Shown: piece after piece, positions 41,747-51,192 of the stretch
How positions within the stretch are numbered: position 1 is the stretch's first letter
Layout: each line of letters opens with the position of its first letter
Assembly: GCA_963703745.1 (NCBI GenBank)
Contig: CAVPFL010000003.1
Coordinates: 558,001 to 622,000, forward strand
Source of the DNA: AP-15 sp963703745
Lineage (GTDB): Bacteria > Pseudomonadota > Alphaproteobacteria > ATCC43930 > CGMCC-115725
Length of the DNA: 64,000 nt
Direction of reading: 5' to 3'
Notes under the pieces: model-generated
The model's input: the letters and a program-made list of their open reading frames with translations, nothing else
What the model was told of the DNA's origin: nothing
The model's database searches: none
Made by a program: the position numbers and the translations under genes

Positions 41747-44113
41747 CTACCAGCATTTCGAGTAGTCGCAGCTGGTGCACTGATCGCAGCCCTCGATGCG
41801 AATCAGCGCGGCTTCGCCGCATTTCGGGCACTGGGCCATGCGAGTGGTCAGAGATCGCTGATCGGAGATCAGAACCCCACCCGCGGCGGCTTTTTGCGCG
41901 TCGATCTCGGCTCTCTGGTGCTTGGCCGGCAGAAAGCCGATTTCGATCATGTGGCGCTCGATGACGTCGCCGATTGCCGCGAGCAGCGAGGGCACGTATC
42001 TCCCCTCTATCCAGGCGCCGCCGCGTGGGTCGAAAACCGCCTTCATTTCCTCGACCACAAAAGAGACGTCGCCGCCGCGGCGAAACACCGCGCTGATCAT
42101 CCGCGTCAGCGCGACCGTCCACGCGTAATGCTCCATGTTTTTCGAGTTGATGAACACCTCGAAAGGGCGCCGACGGCCGTCTTGAACGATGTCGTTCAAC
42201 GTGATGTAGAGGGCGTGCTCGCTGTCGGGCCAGCGGATCTTGTAGGTCTGACCGGGTAGCGCCTCCGGCCGGCTCAGCGGCTGGGTCATGTAGACGACGC
42301 CGCCGGCCTCGAAGATGTCGGCTGGTTTTGGCGAAGGAGCTGGTGCGGGGGGCGGCAGCGGCAGTTCAGGCTGGCGGGACGCGAGTTGGGTGCTCGGGGC
42401 GTCTTCCCTCGCTGCAAGTACCGCCCCGGTCACCTCGTTCGGGCGGTAGGTCGTGCAGCCCTTGCAGCCGAGGGCGTAGGCTTGCAGATAAACGTCTTTG
42501 AAGCGATCGAACGGGATTTCGCCGGGAACATTGATCGTCTTCGAAATCGAGCTGTCGACGTGTTTCTGCACCGCCGCCTGCATGACCACGTGGTCTTCCG
42601 GCGTCAGCACCTGCGCATCGACGAAATAGGACGGCAACGGCGCCAGCTCCCCCCGCAATCGCCGGAACAACCGGTAGGCATAGTCGGCCACCTCCTCTTC
42701 GCGGTGCGTGCCGTCTGGCATCAGCATGTTGCGCGTGTGGCGGAAGCTGAACACCGGTTCGATACCCGACGAGACGTTGTCGGCGAATAGCGAAATCGTG
42801 CCGGTCGGTGCAACCGAGGTGATGAGGGCGTTGCGGATGCCGCTTTGTGCGATCTTCGCACGCACCGCCTCGTCCAAACCCGCGACCGTTTCGCCCGCGA
42901 GATAGCGGTCCCGGTCGAACAGCGGGAAAGGCCCCTTCTCGGCCGCGAGCGCGGTCGAGGCGAGATAGGCCTCGCGCTGTAGCGTAGCGAGCCAGCTCTC
43001 CGTCGCCGCGACTGCCGCAGCCGAGCCGTAGCGCAACCCGCACATGATCAGAGCGTCGGCCAGACCCGTAACCCCGAGCCCGATCCGGCGCTTCTGGGTC
43101 GCCTCTTCCTTTTGCTGCGGGAGCGGAAAGAGCGAGATGTCGATGACGTTGTCCATCATGTGGACGCAATCCGGCACCAGCCGGCGCAGCCGATCGAGAT
43201 CGAGGCGCGCCTCCGGCGTGAACGGGTCTTCGACGAGGCTCGCCAGGTTGATCGAGCCCAGCAGGCACGCCCCGTAAGGCGGCAGCGGCTGCTCGCCACA
43301 AGGGTTCGTGGCGGCGATGTTCTCGCAGTACCAAAGATTGTTGCGGCGGTTGATGCGGTCGATAAAGATCACGCCGGGCTCGGCGTAGGCGTAGGTCGCG
43401 CGCATGATCTTGTCCCATAGCTCGCGCGCCGACAGCACCTTCCAAGTGGTCTTGGCTCCGTCGGGGCCTCTAAAAAACAGCTCCCAGGGCGCGTTGTCCT
43501 CGACTGCCTTCATGAACGCATCGGTAACGAGCACCGATAGGTTGAACATGCGCAGCCTGCCGGGTTCCCTTTTGGCTTCGATAAAGTCCTCGATATCGGG
43601 GTGATCGCAGCGCAAAGTCGCCATCATCGCTCCCCGCCGATAGCCGGCGCTCATGATCGTCCGGCACATCGCGTCCCAGACATCCATGAAGGAGAGCGGT
43701 CCCGACGCGTCGGCACCGACGCCTTTGACCGGCGCGCCGCGCGGCCGCAAAGTCGAGAAGTCGTACCCGATCCCGCCGCCTTGCTGCATCGTCAGCGCCG
43801 CCTCGCGCAGATGCGCAAAGATCCCGCCCATATCGTCGGGGATCGTTCCCATGACGAAGCAGTTGAACAGGGTCACCAGCCGCCCGCTGCCCGCGCCCGC
43901 GACGACACGGCCCGCCGGCAGGAATTTGAAATCGCTGATTGCCGCGTAAAATCGTTCGGCCCACAAAGCCGGGTCCCGCTCAGGGGCGGCCAGCGCCGTC
44001 GCCACACGCCGCCAGGTATCCTCGATGGTCTTGTCAGCCGGCTCGCCCGAAGGCCCCTTTAGCCGGTACTTCATGTCCCAAATCTGTTGCGCGATCGAGG
44101 CGACGACAGCCAT
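41747..44113 (-). CDS. nrdJ: adenosylcobalamin-dependent (class II) ribonucleoside-diphosphate reductase
   Basis: 788 residues from ATG at 44113, with AAAAGGAGGAG upstream. Active-site features are LFNCFVMGTIPDDMGGIF, GGGIGYDFSTLRPRGAPVKG, NLWYCENIAATNPCGEQPLP (catalytic Cys region), KRRIGLGVTGLADALIMCGL and SVAPTGTISLFADNVSSGIE. The C-terminal region ends in a cysteine-rich tail CPKCGEAALIRIEGCDQC then TSCDYSKCW, used for redox relay. Reduces ribonucleotides with B12 as radical source, independent of oxygen. Single gene, complete. Confidence 0.95.
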   Translation of the reverse strand: MAVVASIAQQIWDMKYRLKGPSGEPADKTIEDTWRRVATALAAPERDPALWAERFYAAISDFKFLPAGRVVAGAGSGRLVTLFNCFVMGTIPDDMGGIFAHLREAALTMQQGGGIGYDFSTLRPRGAPVKGVGADASGPLSFMDVWDAMCRTIMSAGYRRGAMMATLRCDHPDIEDFIEAKREPGRLRMFNLSVLVTDAFMKAVEDNAPWELFFRGPDGAKTTWKVLSARELWDKIMRATYAYAEPGVIFIDRINRRNNLWYCENIAATNPCGEQPLPPYGACLLGSINLASLVEDPFTPEARLDLDRLRRLVPDCVHMMDNVIDISLFPLPQQKEEATQKRRIGLGVTGLADALIMCGLRYGSAAAVAATESWLATLQREAYLASTALAAEKGPFPLFDRDRYLAGETVAGLDEAVRAKIAQSGIRNALITSVAPTGTISLFADNVSSGIEPVFSFRHTRNMLMPDGTHREEEVADYAYRLFRRLRGELAPLPSYFVDAQVLTPEDHVVMQAAVQKHVDSSISKTINVPGEIPFDRFKDVYLQAYALGCKGCTTYRPNEVTGAVLAAREDAPSTQLASRQPELPLPPPAPAPSPKPADIFEAGGVVYMTQPLSRPEALPGQTYKIRWPDSEHALYITLNDIVQDGRRRPFEVFINSKNMEHYAWTVALTRMISAVFRRGGDVSFVVEEMKAVFDPRGGAWIEGRYVPSLLAAIGDVIERHMIEIGFLPAKHQRAEIDAQKAAAGGVLISDQRSLTTRMAQCPKCGEAALIRIEGCDQCTSCDYSKCW

Positions 44114-44198
44114 GGTCGAAAGCTCCTCCTTTTCAGCCGAAAGGATACCACAGTTCTGGATTCGTTCGATCCTTTCCTCCCGACCGCTATTGTGGTCC

Positions 44199-44975
44199 TC
44201 ACGTCTGAGCGGACTTATTCCTGGGAGCCCGAGTGGTAGCAAGAGATGTCGCCACGTTCAGAGCTTCAGCCTCGCGCAGCAGTCCCGCGGCGGCTGCCTC
44301 GATTCGCTGTTCGAGTTCGGCCATGACCCGGCGACGAAGCCAACCGGGCGGGATCGGATCGAGGAATTCGAGGACAATCCGACCTGGGCGTTTGAGAAAG
44401 CTTCGCCGTCCCCAGAAATATCCCGAATTAACCGCGGCCGGAACGAGCGGCACCGCCAGAGCCTGGTAGAGGGCGGCGACACCAGGCTGATAGGGACGGC
44501 GAGCGCCCGGTGCGACCCGTGTCCCCTCGGGGAAAATAACGATCGGCCGTCCTTCAGCAGCGACGGGTCGGGACGCCGCGACCATGCGGCGCAGCGCGCT
44601 GGCGCCGGCCTTACGGTCGATCGCGATCGAGCCGGCGCGCGCCGCGTACCAGCCGTAAAGCGGCAGTAGGAGCAACTCGCGCTTCAGCACGACTGCGGGG
44701 TCGGCTAGCACGGCGGGCAGGATCAGCGTGTCCCACGCGGATTGATGCTTCATCGCAATGATGCAGCCGCCGCGCGGAATATGATCGAGCCCGCGGATTT
44801 CGTGATCGAGTCCGACGATGGCCCGGAGCAGAAACAGGATGCTCCGGGCCCAAAACTGGCCGAACCGCATCGTCGCTCCTCGCGGCGCGATCAGAAACGG
44901 CAACCCGATCGTGCCGACGATCGCCGTCCAGGCAAAGAAAGCGACGTTAAAAGCGAGCGCTTTCGCCCAAATCAT
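44199..44975 (-). CDS. plsC: 1-acyl-sn-glycerol-3-phosphate acyltransferase (PlsC family)
   Basis: 258 residues. After one or two N-terminal hydrophobic segments come CIIAMKHQSAWDTLIL (HxxxxD catalytic block), AARAGSIAIDRKAGASALRR and PIVIFPEGTRVAPGARRPYQ (FPEGTR motif), then PLVPAAVNSGYFWGRR. It acylates lysophosphatidic acid at the inner membrane. The start overlaps the stop of the YdcF-like gene (ATGA), so both are translated together. Confidence 0.93.
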   Translation of the reverse strand: MIWAKALAFNVAFFAWTAIVGTIGLPFLIAPRGATMRFGQFWARSILFLLRAIVGLDHEIRGLDHIPRGGCIIAMKHQSAWDTLILPAVLADPAVVLKRELLLLPLYGWYAARAGSIAIDRKAGASALRRMVAASRPVAAEGRPIVIFPEGTRVAPGARRPYQPGVAALYQALAVPLVPAAVNSGYFWGRRSFLKRPGRIVLEFLDPIPPGWLRRRVMAELEQRIEAAAAGLLREAEALNVATSLATTRAPRNKSAQT

Positions 44976-45616
44976 CTTCCAATCTCGGCTTCAGGAGACC
45001 GATCGGCTGGCACCGCACGTAATCGCTCGACGATGGGGCGGAGCAGCGCTCCCAGATACTTGCCGTACTCGCTCGCCAGCAGCAGCACGGTGCCACGCGA
45101 AGCCCACCAATGTTCCCGGTTGACTTCGTCAGGAAAGACCGGATGCGCAATGATTTCGACCTCTGGCATGGCGCGGTCCAATTCGAGGAGGCTCCGCGGC
45201 ATGTGGTACCAGGCCGTGACCAGGCGCAAGCTGCTAAAGCCTTGCTGTCGCATCCATTGTGCCGTCTCACGTGCGTTGCCGATAGTATTGTCGGCGTCGT
45301 GGCCGAGGACGGTGCAGCAAGACGCCCAATCCGCATTGCCCGAAACCCGCAGCAGGTCGTCGAGATCGACCTGGTGATTGACTCCCGATACGAAAAGCTT
45401 GCGCCCCTTACCCTCGCGCAGCAGCTCGATGCCGTTTTGGAGGCGCAGACGTCCGCCGGTCAGCACAACGATCGCATCGGTCGGCGTTGATTCCTGCTCG
45501 GGTGCGGGTCGGGCCGCAAACCATATGAAGCCGGCGGCGCACAGCACGAAAAGTGCGGCGCCGGCGATCGCTAGCGGGCGCACAGCGCCCCATAGCCAGC
45601 TTATCGCTCGGCTCAC
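44972..45616 (-). CDS. YdcF family (DUF218) membrane-anchored protein
   Basis: 214 residues. An N-terminal membrane helix (about 12-34) is followed by a DUF218 domain: TDAIVVLTGGRLRLQNGIEL, GKGRKLFVSGVNHQVDL, NTIGNARETAQWMRQQGFSS, LRLVTAWYHMPRSLLELDRA. ElyC/SanA-type relatives influence envelope synthesis. The biochemical role is unclear. It is the first gene of a pair with plsC. Confidence 0.88.
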   Translation of the reverse strand: MSRAISWLWGAVRPLAIAGAALFVLCAAGFIWFAARPAPEQESTPTDAIVVLTGGRLRLQNGIELLREGKGRKLFVSGVNHQVDLDDLLRVSGNADWASCCTVLGHDADNTIGNARETAQWMRQQGFSSLRLVTAWYHMPRSLLELDRAMPEVEIIAHPVFPDEVNREHWWASRGTVLLLASEYGKYLGALLRPIVERLRAVPADRSPEAEIGR

Positions 45617-46054
45617 GGAATCCTCAAAGCCGGCTCAGCATGCTAACGTCATGTCAAGGCGGTCCAGCCGCTCCGATATCCGGCCACCGGGGCTCGAGGT
45701 CGAGAATACATCACACAACACTTGGAAGCGGCCCTCTGAATAGGCGCCAGTCCGTCAATTGCGGTTTTCGCTTCTCATCCGCGCTACGGCCCCTGTGTTT
45801 CACACCTCAGCTTTACTTGAACTTCGGCGGTCCCACGGTCGTCAGGCGATTCGGACCCTGGCGCGGGTTGGCATCCTGGTCTGTTTCTATGGCTCACGCT
45901 GAGCGTCGATCTGATAATTTTCGCCGGGGTGCTGCTCGCTATTTGCCTGCGTCGCGCGGCTGACGGGATGAGTGGCTTCACCACAATTCCGGTTGGCGTT
46001 GCGCTGCCGCAGCCGGCGACCGCAACGACCCGGCATCCGTGTCGTCGCCAGAGC
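45617..46054. other. intergenic region between YdcF-like and substrate-binding protein genes
   Basis: 438 bp between two minus-strand genes. Short frames on both strands lack a ribosome site and protein-like composition. One minus-strand stretch ends in NRLTTVGPPKFK before a stop, which may be a residue of a lost gene, but this is not supportable. It presumably contains the plsC-operon promoter and the end of the liv transcript. No obvious terminator hairpin was recognised. Confidence 0.4.
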
Positions 46055-47290
46055 TCAGGTGACGGCGCCGGTCAGGAGTGAGCCGAACAGCTGCCAGCGT
46101 TCGCCGTCGAAGCGCCCCATCTGCACCTGCTTGACCGGCGCGAAATCGGTTGGGCTGGTGTTGATTTTGATCCCGGGGAGCAGCATCGGCAGCGTGAAAT
46201 CATGCAGGTTGGCGGCCTGTTTCATCACGTTTTCGCGGGTCAACTCGTCGCCGCATTGCTTGAGCACCTGCACGATGGTCGCCGCGTTGGAAGGGCCGTA
46301 GACGTTGTTGATGTCGGTCTTGTCGCCCTCGGGATAATACTTGTTTATGAAACCGACCCACCATTTGTAGCCGTCGTCGTTTTCCCATTGGGGGTCGGTC
46401 GGGTCTTTCAAATAAAAGTCGGACACAATGCCCTTTGAGAGTTCCAAACCGGCCGGCTTCAGGGTGGCGGCGACGGAACTGCCGATGCTGCTCAATATGT
46501 GCAGCGGCCTCCATTCGATCTCCGCCGCCTTCTTGATCGATTGGGCGGCAAATTTGGGGATCGCGGTGTTCACGAACACGTCGCACCCCGCGGCCTTAAT
46601 GCTGAGGATCTGCGAGTCCACGGTGGGGTCGGTCGTCTCATAGGAGGCGGTGACGACGATCATCGACTTTGCCTTGTTGCCGAGACCGTCTGTGACGCCC
46701 TTCAAATAGTCCTTGCCGAAATCGTCGTCCTGATAGAGCACGCCGATCTTGCCGTCGGGCTTATTCTGCAGGATGTAGGCCGCGTAAATGCGTCCTTCGC
46801 TCTGGTAGTTCGGCTGCCAACCGATGGTCCAGGGATGGCCTTTCGGATCGTCCCATTTGGTGGCGCCGGTACTGACGAACAGCTGCGGCACCTTGTGCTC
46901 GTTCATGTAATGCCAGATCGCGCTGTTGGTTGGCGTCCCGAGCGGACCGGCATCCAAGAAGACCTGGTCTTGCTCGACCAACTTGCGGGTCATTTCGACC
47001 GTCTTCGGCGGCGAATAGGCGTCGTCATAGGAGATGAAGTCGATCTTGCGGCCGTTTACTCCGCCCTCGTCATTGACCATCTTGTAATAGGCGGCCATCG
47101 CTCTGCCGATCGTTCCGTAGGATGAGGCCGGTCCGCTGTAAAAGCAGGTATTGCCGATCTTGATCTCGGTATCGGTGACGCCGGGCCCGTATTGCTTCGC
47201 CGCACGGGCCGGCCGCGCCGTCAGCAGTGGACCGCCGAAGGCCAGCGCAGGGGCGGCGGCGAGAATGGTGCGACGCGTCAGACGATTCAT
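46055..47290 (-). CDS. branched-chain amino-acid type ABC transporter substrate-binding protein (copy 3)
   Basis: 411 residues, periplasmic binding protein type I (Peripl_BP_6). The N-terminus MNRLTRRTILAAAPALAFGG has twin Arg followed by a hydrophobic stretch and ARA end, suggesting Tat export. The mature protein starts near KQYGPGVTDTEIKIGNTCFY and has LFVSTGATKWDDPKGHPWTI and IGVLYQDDDFGKDYLKGVTD. It differs from the other copies at the ligand-site start (GNTCFYSGPASS against GNTGPYSGPASS), so ligand range may differ. Last gene of the liv cluster. Confidence 0.93.
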   Translation of the reverse strand: MNRLTRRTILAAAPALAFGGPLLTARPARAAKQYGPGVTDTEIKIGNTCFYSGPASSYGTIGRAMAAYYKMVNDEGGVNGRKIDFISYDDAYSPPKTVEMTRKLVEQDQVFLDAGPLGTPTNSAIWHYMNEHKVPQLFVSTGATKWDDPKGHPWTIGWQPNYQSEGRIYAAYILQNKPDGKIGVLYQDDDFGKDYLKGVTDGLGNKAKSMIVVTASYETTDPTVDSQILSIKAAGCDVFVNTAIPKFAAQSIKKAAEIEWRPLHILSSIGSSVAATLKPAGLELSKGIVSDFYLKDPTDPQWENDDGYKWWVGFINKYYPEGDKTDINNVYGPSNAATIVQVLKQCGDELTRENVMKQAANLHDFTLPMLLPGIKINTSPTDFAPVKQVQMGRFDGERWQLFGSLLTGAVT

Positions 47291-47478
47291 GGTGACCTCC
47301 AGTTGTCAATCCTGTCCGCGCGCTCGAGGCGCGCCGGCCGGGTCGGCTTCGGGCGCACTCACGCCCTTGCCGCCAATTTATCTGGCGCCGCGAACCCGCA
47401 TCGCCGTCTTGCCCGTTGCGCGCTCGCGCCGTCGTTACGTGACCGCGCGCCGGGAAAGCCGAACCTTGCCACTCGCGA

Positions 47479-48717
47479 TCAGCCGATCGCTCCGGTCAGC
47501 ACGGGACCGAATGGAACGTAGCGCACGCCGTCGAAACGCCTCATCTGGGCTTGCCTGATCGGAGCGAAATCGGTCGGGCTGGTATTGATCGCGATGCCGG
47601 GCAACAGCATCGGCAGTTCGAGATCGTGCAGGTTGGCCGCCTGCTTCATTACGTTCTCTCGGGTCAGTTCATTGCCGCACTGCTGCAGCATCTGGACGGT
47701 CGTCGCGGCGATCGACGGGCCATAGACGTTCTGGTTATCGCTCTTATCGCCGCTCGGGTAATACTTGTCCATGAAAGAGACCCACCCTTTGTAGCCCGCA
47801 TCGTTTTGCCATTGGGGATCGGTGGGATCCTTGAAGGAATTGTCGCTAATGATACCCTTGGCATTTTCGAGGCCGGCCGGCTCCAAGGTCACGCCGACGG
47901 ACGATGCGATGCCGTTCAGAATGTGCAGCGGTTTCCATTCGATCTCGGCCACCTTCCTGATCGCCTGGGCGCCGAATTTGGGGATCGCGATGGTGACGAG
48001 AACATCGCAGCCCGCCGCCTTTAGGTCGACGATCTGCGAATCGACAGTTGTGTCCGTGGTCTCGTAGGAATCCTTGACCTTGATCATCGACGCGGCGTTG
48101 TCGCCGAGCCCATCGACTAGCCCCTTCAGATAGTCCTTGCCGAAATCGTCGTTCTGATAGAGCACGCCGATCTTGCCGTCGGGCTTGTTCTTCAGAATGT
48201 AGGCCGCGTAGATGCGTCCCTCCGCCTGGTAGCTGACAAAAAAGCCCATGGTCCAGGGGTGGCCCTTGGGGTCATCCCACTTGGTGGCGCCGGTGCTGAG
48301 GAACAATTGCGGCACCTTGTGCTCGTTCGTGTAGTGCCAGATCGCGCTGTTGGTCGGGGTCCCGACCCCGCCCGATAGGAAGAGAACCTGGTCGCTCTCG
48401 ACCAGCTTGCGCGTCATCTCGACCGTCTTCGGCGGCGAATAGCCGTCGTCGTCTGAGATGAAGGTAATCTTGCGCCCGTTCACGCCGCCTTGGTCGTTGA
48501 TCATCTTGAAATAGGCGGCCATCGAGATCGGAATGGGGCTGGCGTTCGACAGCGGCCCGCTATAGGGACCGGTGTTGCCGATCTTGATCTCGGTATCGGT
48601 GACTCCGGGGCCGTAATTCTTCGAGGCGCGGGCTGGCCGTGCGGCTAAGATCGGGCCGCCAAAAGCCAATGCCGCGGGGGCAACAGCGAGAACCGTGCGA
48701 CGCGTCAGACGCTTCAT
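47479..48717 (-). CDS. branched-chain amino-acid type ABC transporter substrate-binding protein (copy 2)
   Basis: 412 residues, paralogous along its full length to the genes on either side. Twin-Arg leader KRLTRRTVLAVAPAALAFGG, then YGPGVTDTEIKIGNTGPYSG, LFLSTGATKWDDPKGHPWTM and IGVLYQNDDFGKDYLKGLVD. Periplasmic ligand receptor delivering to LivHM. ATG at 48717 with AGAGGTCTCCC upstream. About 190-bp and 165-bp gaps separate it from its neighbours, room for separate regulation of each copy. Confidence 0.93.
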   Translation of the reverse strand: MKRLTRRTVLAVAPAALAFGGPILAARPARASKNYGPGVTDTEIKIGNTGPYSGPLSNASPIPISMAAYFKMINDQGGVNGRKITFISDDDGYSPPKTVEMTRKLVESDQVLFLSGGVGTPTNSAIWHYTNEHKVPQLFLSTGATKWDDPKGHPWTMGFFVSYQAEGRIYAAYILKNKPDGKIGVLYQNDDFGKDYLKGLVDGLGDNAASMIKVKDSYETTDTTVDSQIVDLKAAGCDVLVTIAIPKFGAQAIRKVAEIEWKPLHILNGIASSVGVTLEPAGLENAKGIISDNSFKDPTDPQWQNDAGYKGWVSFMDKYYPSGDKSDNQNVYGPSIAATTVQMLQQCGNELTRENVMKQAANLHDLELPMLLPGIAINTSPTDFAPIRQAQMRRFDGVRYVPFGPVLTGAIG

Positions 48718-48882
48718 GGGAGACCTCTCATCGTGAAACCTGCTCTTCGCTTTTTTGGTTTATATTGTTCATCGCGCGATTCAGGGGGCCTGGGAGCGTC
48801 GCGCGCTTGCTCCCAAGCAATTTATCCGCCGCGGCGCCAAGGGAACTGGCCACCAACTCGGCTGCTGCGACCGCCGCTGCCG

Positions 48883-50118
48883 TCAGCCGACCGCGCCGGC
48901 CAGCAGCGGTCCGAACAATTCCCAGTGCTCACCCTCGAAGCGCCCCATTTGCACCTGCTTGATCGGCGCGAAATCGGTTGAGCTCGTATTGATCGTGATC
49001 CCGGGAAGCAACATCGGCACCGCGAAATCATGGAGGTTTGCCGCCTGCTTCATCACGTTTTCGCGGGTCAACTCGTCGCCGCATTGCTTCAGCACCTGCA
49101 CCAGGGTGGCGGCGAGCTGCGAGCCGGCAATGTAGCCGCCGTCGCTCTTGTCAGCGCCAGGCAGGTATTTGTCCATGAATGACGACCACGCTTTGAAGCC
49201 GGGATCGTCCTGCCATTTCGGATCGGTCGAATCCTTGAGATAAAGGTCGGTTATGATACCCCGGCAATGCTCGAGGCCGGCCGGCTTCAGCGTGGCGCCG
49301 ATCGAACTGCCGATGCTGCTAAGGATGTGGAGCGGCTTCCACTCGGTCTCGGCCGCCTTTCTGATCGCCTGCGCCGCGAATTTCGGGATCGCCGTGTTGA
49401 CGAAGACATCGACGCCCTTTGCCTGCATGTCGACCACCTGCGAGTCGACGGTGGGGTCGGTGGTCTCATAGGATGCCTTGACGACGATCATCGAGGCCCC
49501 CTTGTCCCCGAGTCCGTCGGTCAGCCCCTTGACATAATCCTTGCCGAAATCATCGTCCTGATAGAGCACGCCGATTTTTCCATCGGGCTTGTTCTGGAGG
49601 ATATAAGAAGCGTAGATGCGCCCCTCGATCTGGTAGTTCGGCTGCCAGCCCATAGTCCAGGGATGACCCTTCGGATCGTCCCATTTGGTGGCGCCGGTGG
49701 CGACGAACAGCTGCGGCACTTTCTTCTGGTTCATGTAGTGCCAGATGGCACTGTTGGTTGGGGTGCCGAGCGGGCTGGCGACCAACAGGACGTCGTCTTG
49801 CTCGATCAGCTTACGCACCATTTCTACGGTCTTGGGTGGCGTATAGCTATCGTCATAGGAAATAAAGTTGATCTTGCGTCCGTTGACCCCGCCCTGATCG
49901 TTGATCATCTGCCAATAGGCGGTCTGAGATTTCGGGACACTGCTGTAGGACGAAGCCGGGCCGCTGTAGGGGCCGGTATTGCCGATCTTGATCTCCGTGT
50001 CGGTCACCCCTGGGCCGTATTGCTTGGCAGCCCGAGCCGACCGTGTCGCCAGGAGCGTGCCGCCAAAGGCCAGTGCGGGCGCGGCGGTAAGTATGGTGCG
50101 GCGTGTCAGCTTCCTCAC
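48883..50118 (-). CDS. branched-chain amino-acid type ABC transporter substrate-binding protein (copy 1)
   Basis: 411 residues with GTG start at 50118 preceded by GGGAGGTCACC. Leader RKLTRRTILTAAPALAFGG and mature start KQYGPGVTDTEIKIGNTGPY are very like copy 3, while the middle (PKSQTAYWQMINDQGGVNGR) is closer to copy 2. Binds small ligands such as amino acids, amides or aromatic acids. Which one is not readable. Nearest of the three to the permease genes (45 bp from livM). Confidence 0.93.
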   Translation of the reverse strand: MRKLTRRTILTAAPALAFGGTLLATRSARAAKQYGPGVTDTEIKIGNTGPYSGPASSYSSVPKSQTAYWQMINDQGGVNGRKINFISYDDSYTPPKTVEMVRKLIEQDDVLLVASPLGTPTNSAIWHYMNQKKVPQLFVATGATKWDDPKGHPWTMGWQPNYQIEGRIYASYILQNKPDGKIGVLYQDDDFGKDYVKGLTDGLGDKGASMIVVKASYETTDPTVDSQVVDMQAKGVDVFVNTAIPKFAAQAIRKAAETEWKPLHILSSIGSSIGATLKPAGLEHCRGIITDLYLKDSTDPKWQDDPGFKAWSSFMDKYLPGADKSDGGYIAGSQLAATLVQVLKQCGDELTRENVMKQAANLHDFAVPMLLPGITINTSSTDFAPIKQVQMGRFEGEHWELFGPLLAGAVG

Positions 50119-50163
50119 GGTGACCTCCCTTGCAAAATATGCGGACGAGTTACGGCCCGGTCG

Positions 50164-51192
50164 TTACCGATCGCGCCATCGCGACACATACGCGAATGCC
50201 AACCGCGTGAAGCCGGCGGCGCCGGTCGGCATCACGAAAATCACCAGCAGCATGATGACGCCATAGATGGCGCCTGCCAACCCGCGGGACACCTCCTCGG
50301 CGATGTTCGGCACGTAAAGCACGAACAAGCCGCCGAACAGGCAGCCCGGCAGCGAACCCATACCGCCGAGTATGAGACCGACGAGGAAATAGATCGATAG
50401 AAACAGAGTGAAGCTGTCGGGAGCGACGAACTGCACCGCGAGCGCCCCCAAGGCACCGGCAACCCCAGTGTAAAGCGCACTGACGCCAAAGGTCAGCGTC
50501 TTGTAGAGCGGCTCGTTGATCCCCATTGCGACGGCCGCGATCGGGTGATCGCGGATCGCCATGATGGCGCGGCCGGTGCGGCTCTTCACCAGATTGGCGG
50601 CGCCGGCGAACATGGCTAGCACGACCGCCAGGGTAAAATAGTAGAGCCACTGATCGGTATCGATCGGCAGGAAGCCAGGCACGTCCGGCTGATCGACTAC
50701 GATGCCCTGCACGCCGCCGGTCCAGTCCTCGAGACCGTGAAATTTCAAAAGCTGCGGCAGCGCGACGGCCAGCGCAAAGGTAGCGAGCGCGAGATAAAGG
50801 CCCTGCAGCCGCAGCGCCGGCAACCCGAACAGCGTGCCGACGACAAAGCAGACGCCGCCGGCCGTCGGTACCGTCCAGTAATAGGCAACGCCGTAGCGAT
50901 GCATCAGGATCGCGGTGACATAGGCGCCGAGGCCGTAAAATGCGCCGTGTCCTACCGAGAACTGGCCATTGAAGCCGGTCAGCAGGTTGAGGCCGAGGAT
51001 CGCCAACCCGTAGATCATCACCTCGGTCAACTGGAAGACCACAAAGCCCTGGAGAACGAGGGGCGCCACCACCGCGATCGCCAACACACAAGCCAACACC
51101 CAGTGACGGGTCGTAAGCCATGCCGCCCGCTGTGCGCCGCGCGCCGGGCCCGAGGGTGCGAAGACTGCGGTATCCTGTTGTGGTGTCGTCAT
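50164..51192 (-). CDS. livM: branched-chain amino-acid ABC transporter permease LivM
   Basis: 342 residues with about nine membrane helices. Signature regions are LNLLTGFNGQFSVGHGAFYG near residue 95 and GRAIMAIRDHPIAAVAMGIN (the cytoplasmic EAA-like loop), as in LivM. Pairs with LivH to form the translocation pore. The ATG overlaps the livH stop (ATGA at 51189-51192), so they are coupled. Normal length with a slightly long N-terminus. Confidence 0.94.
   Translation of the reverse strand: MTTPQQDTAVFAPSGPARGAQRAAWLTTRHWVLACVLAIAVVAPLVLQGFVVFQLTEVMIYGLAILGLNLLTGFNGQFSVGHGAFYGLGAYVTAILMHRYGVAYYWTVPTAGGVCFVVGTLFGLPALRLQGLYLALATFALAVALPQLLKFHGLEDWTGGVQGIVVDQPDVPGFLPIDTDQWLYYFTLAVVLAMFAGAANLVKSRTGRAIMAIRDHPIAAVAMGINEPLYKTLTFGVSALYTGVAGALGALAVQFVAPDSFTLFLSIYFLVGLILGGMGSLPGCLFGGLFVLYVPNIAEEVSRGLAGAIYGVIMLLVIFVMPTGAAGFTRLAFAYVSRWRDR

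Noticed and set aside
45784..45984. Minus-strand 66-codon frame in the YdcF to liv gap
   Set aside because: No ribosome site and arginine/proline composition typical of random GC-rich frames.
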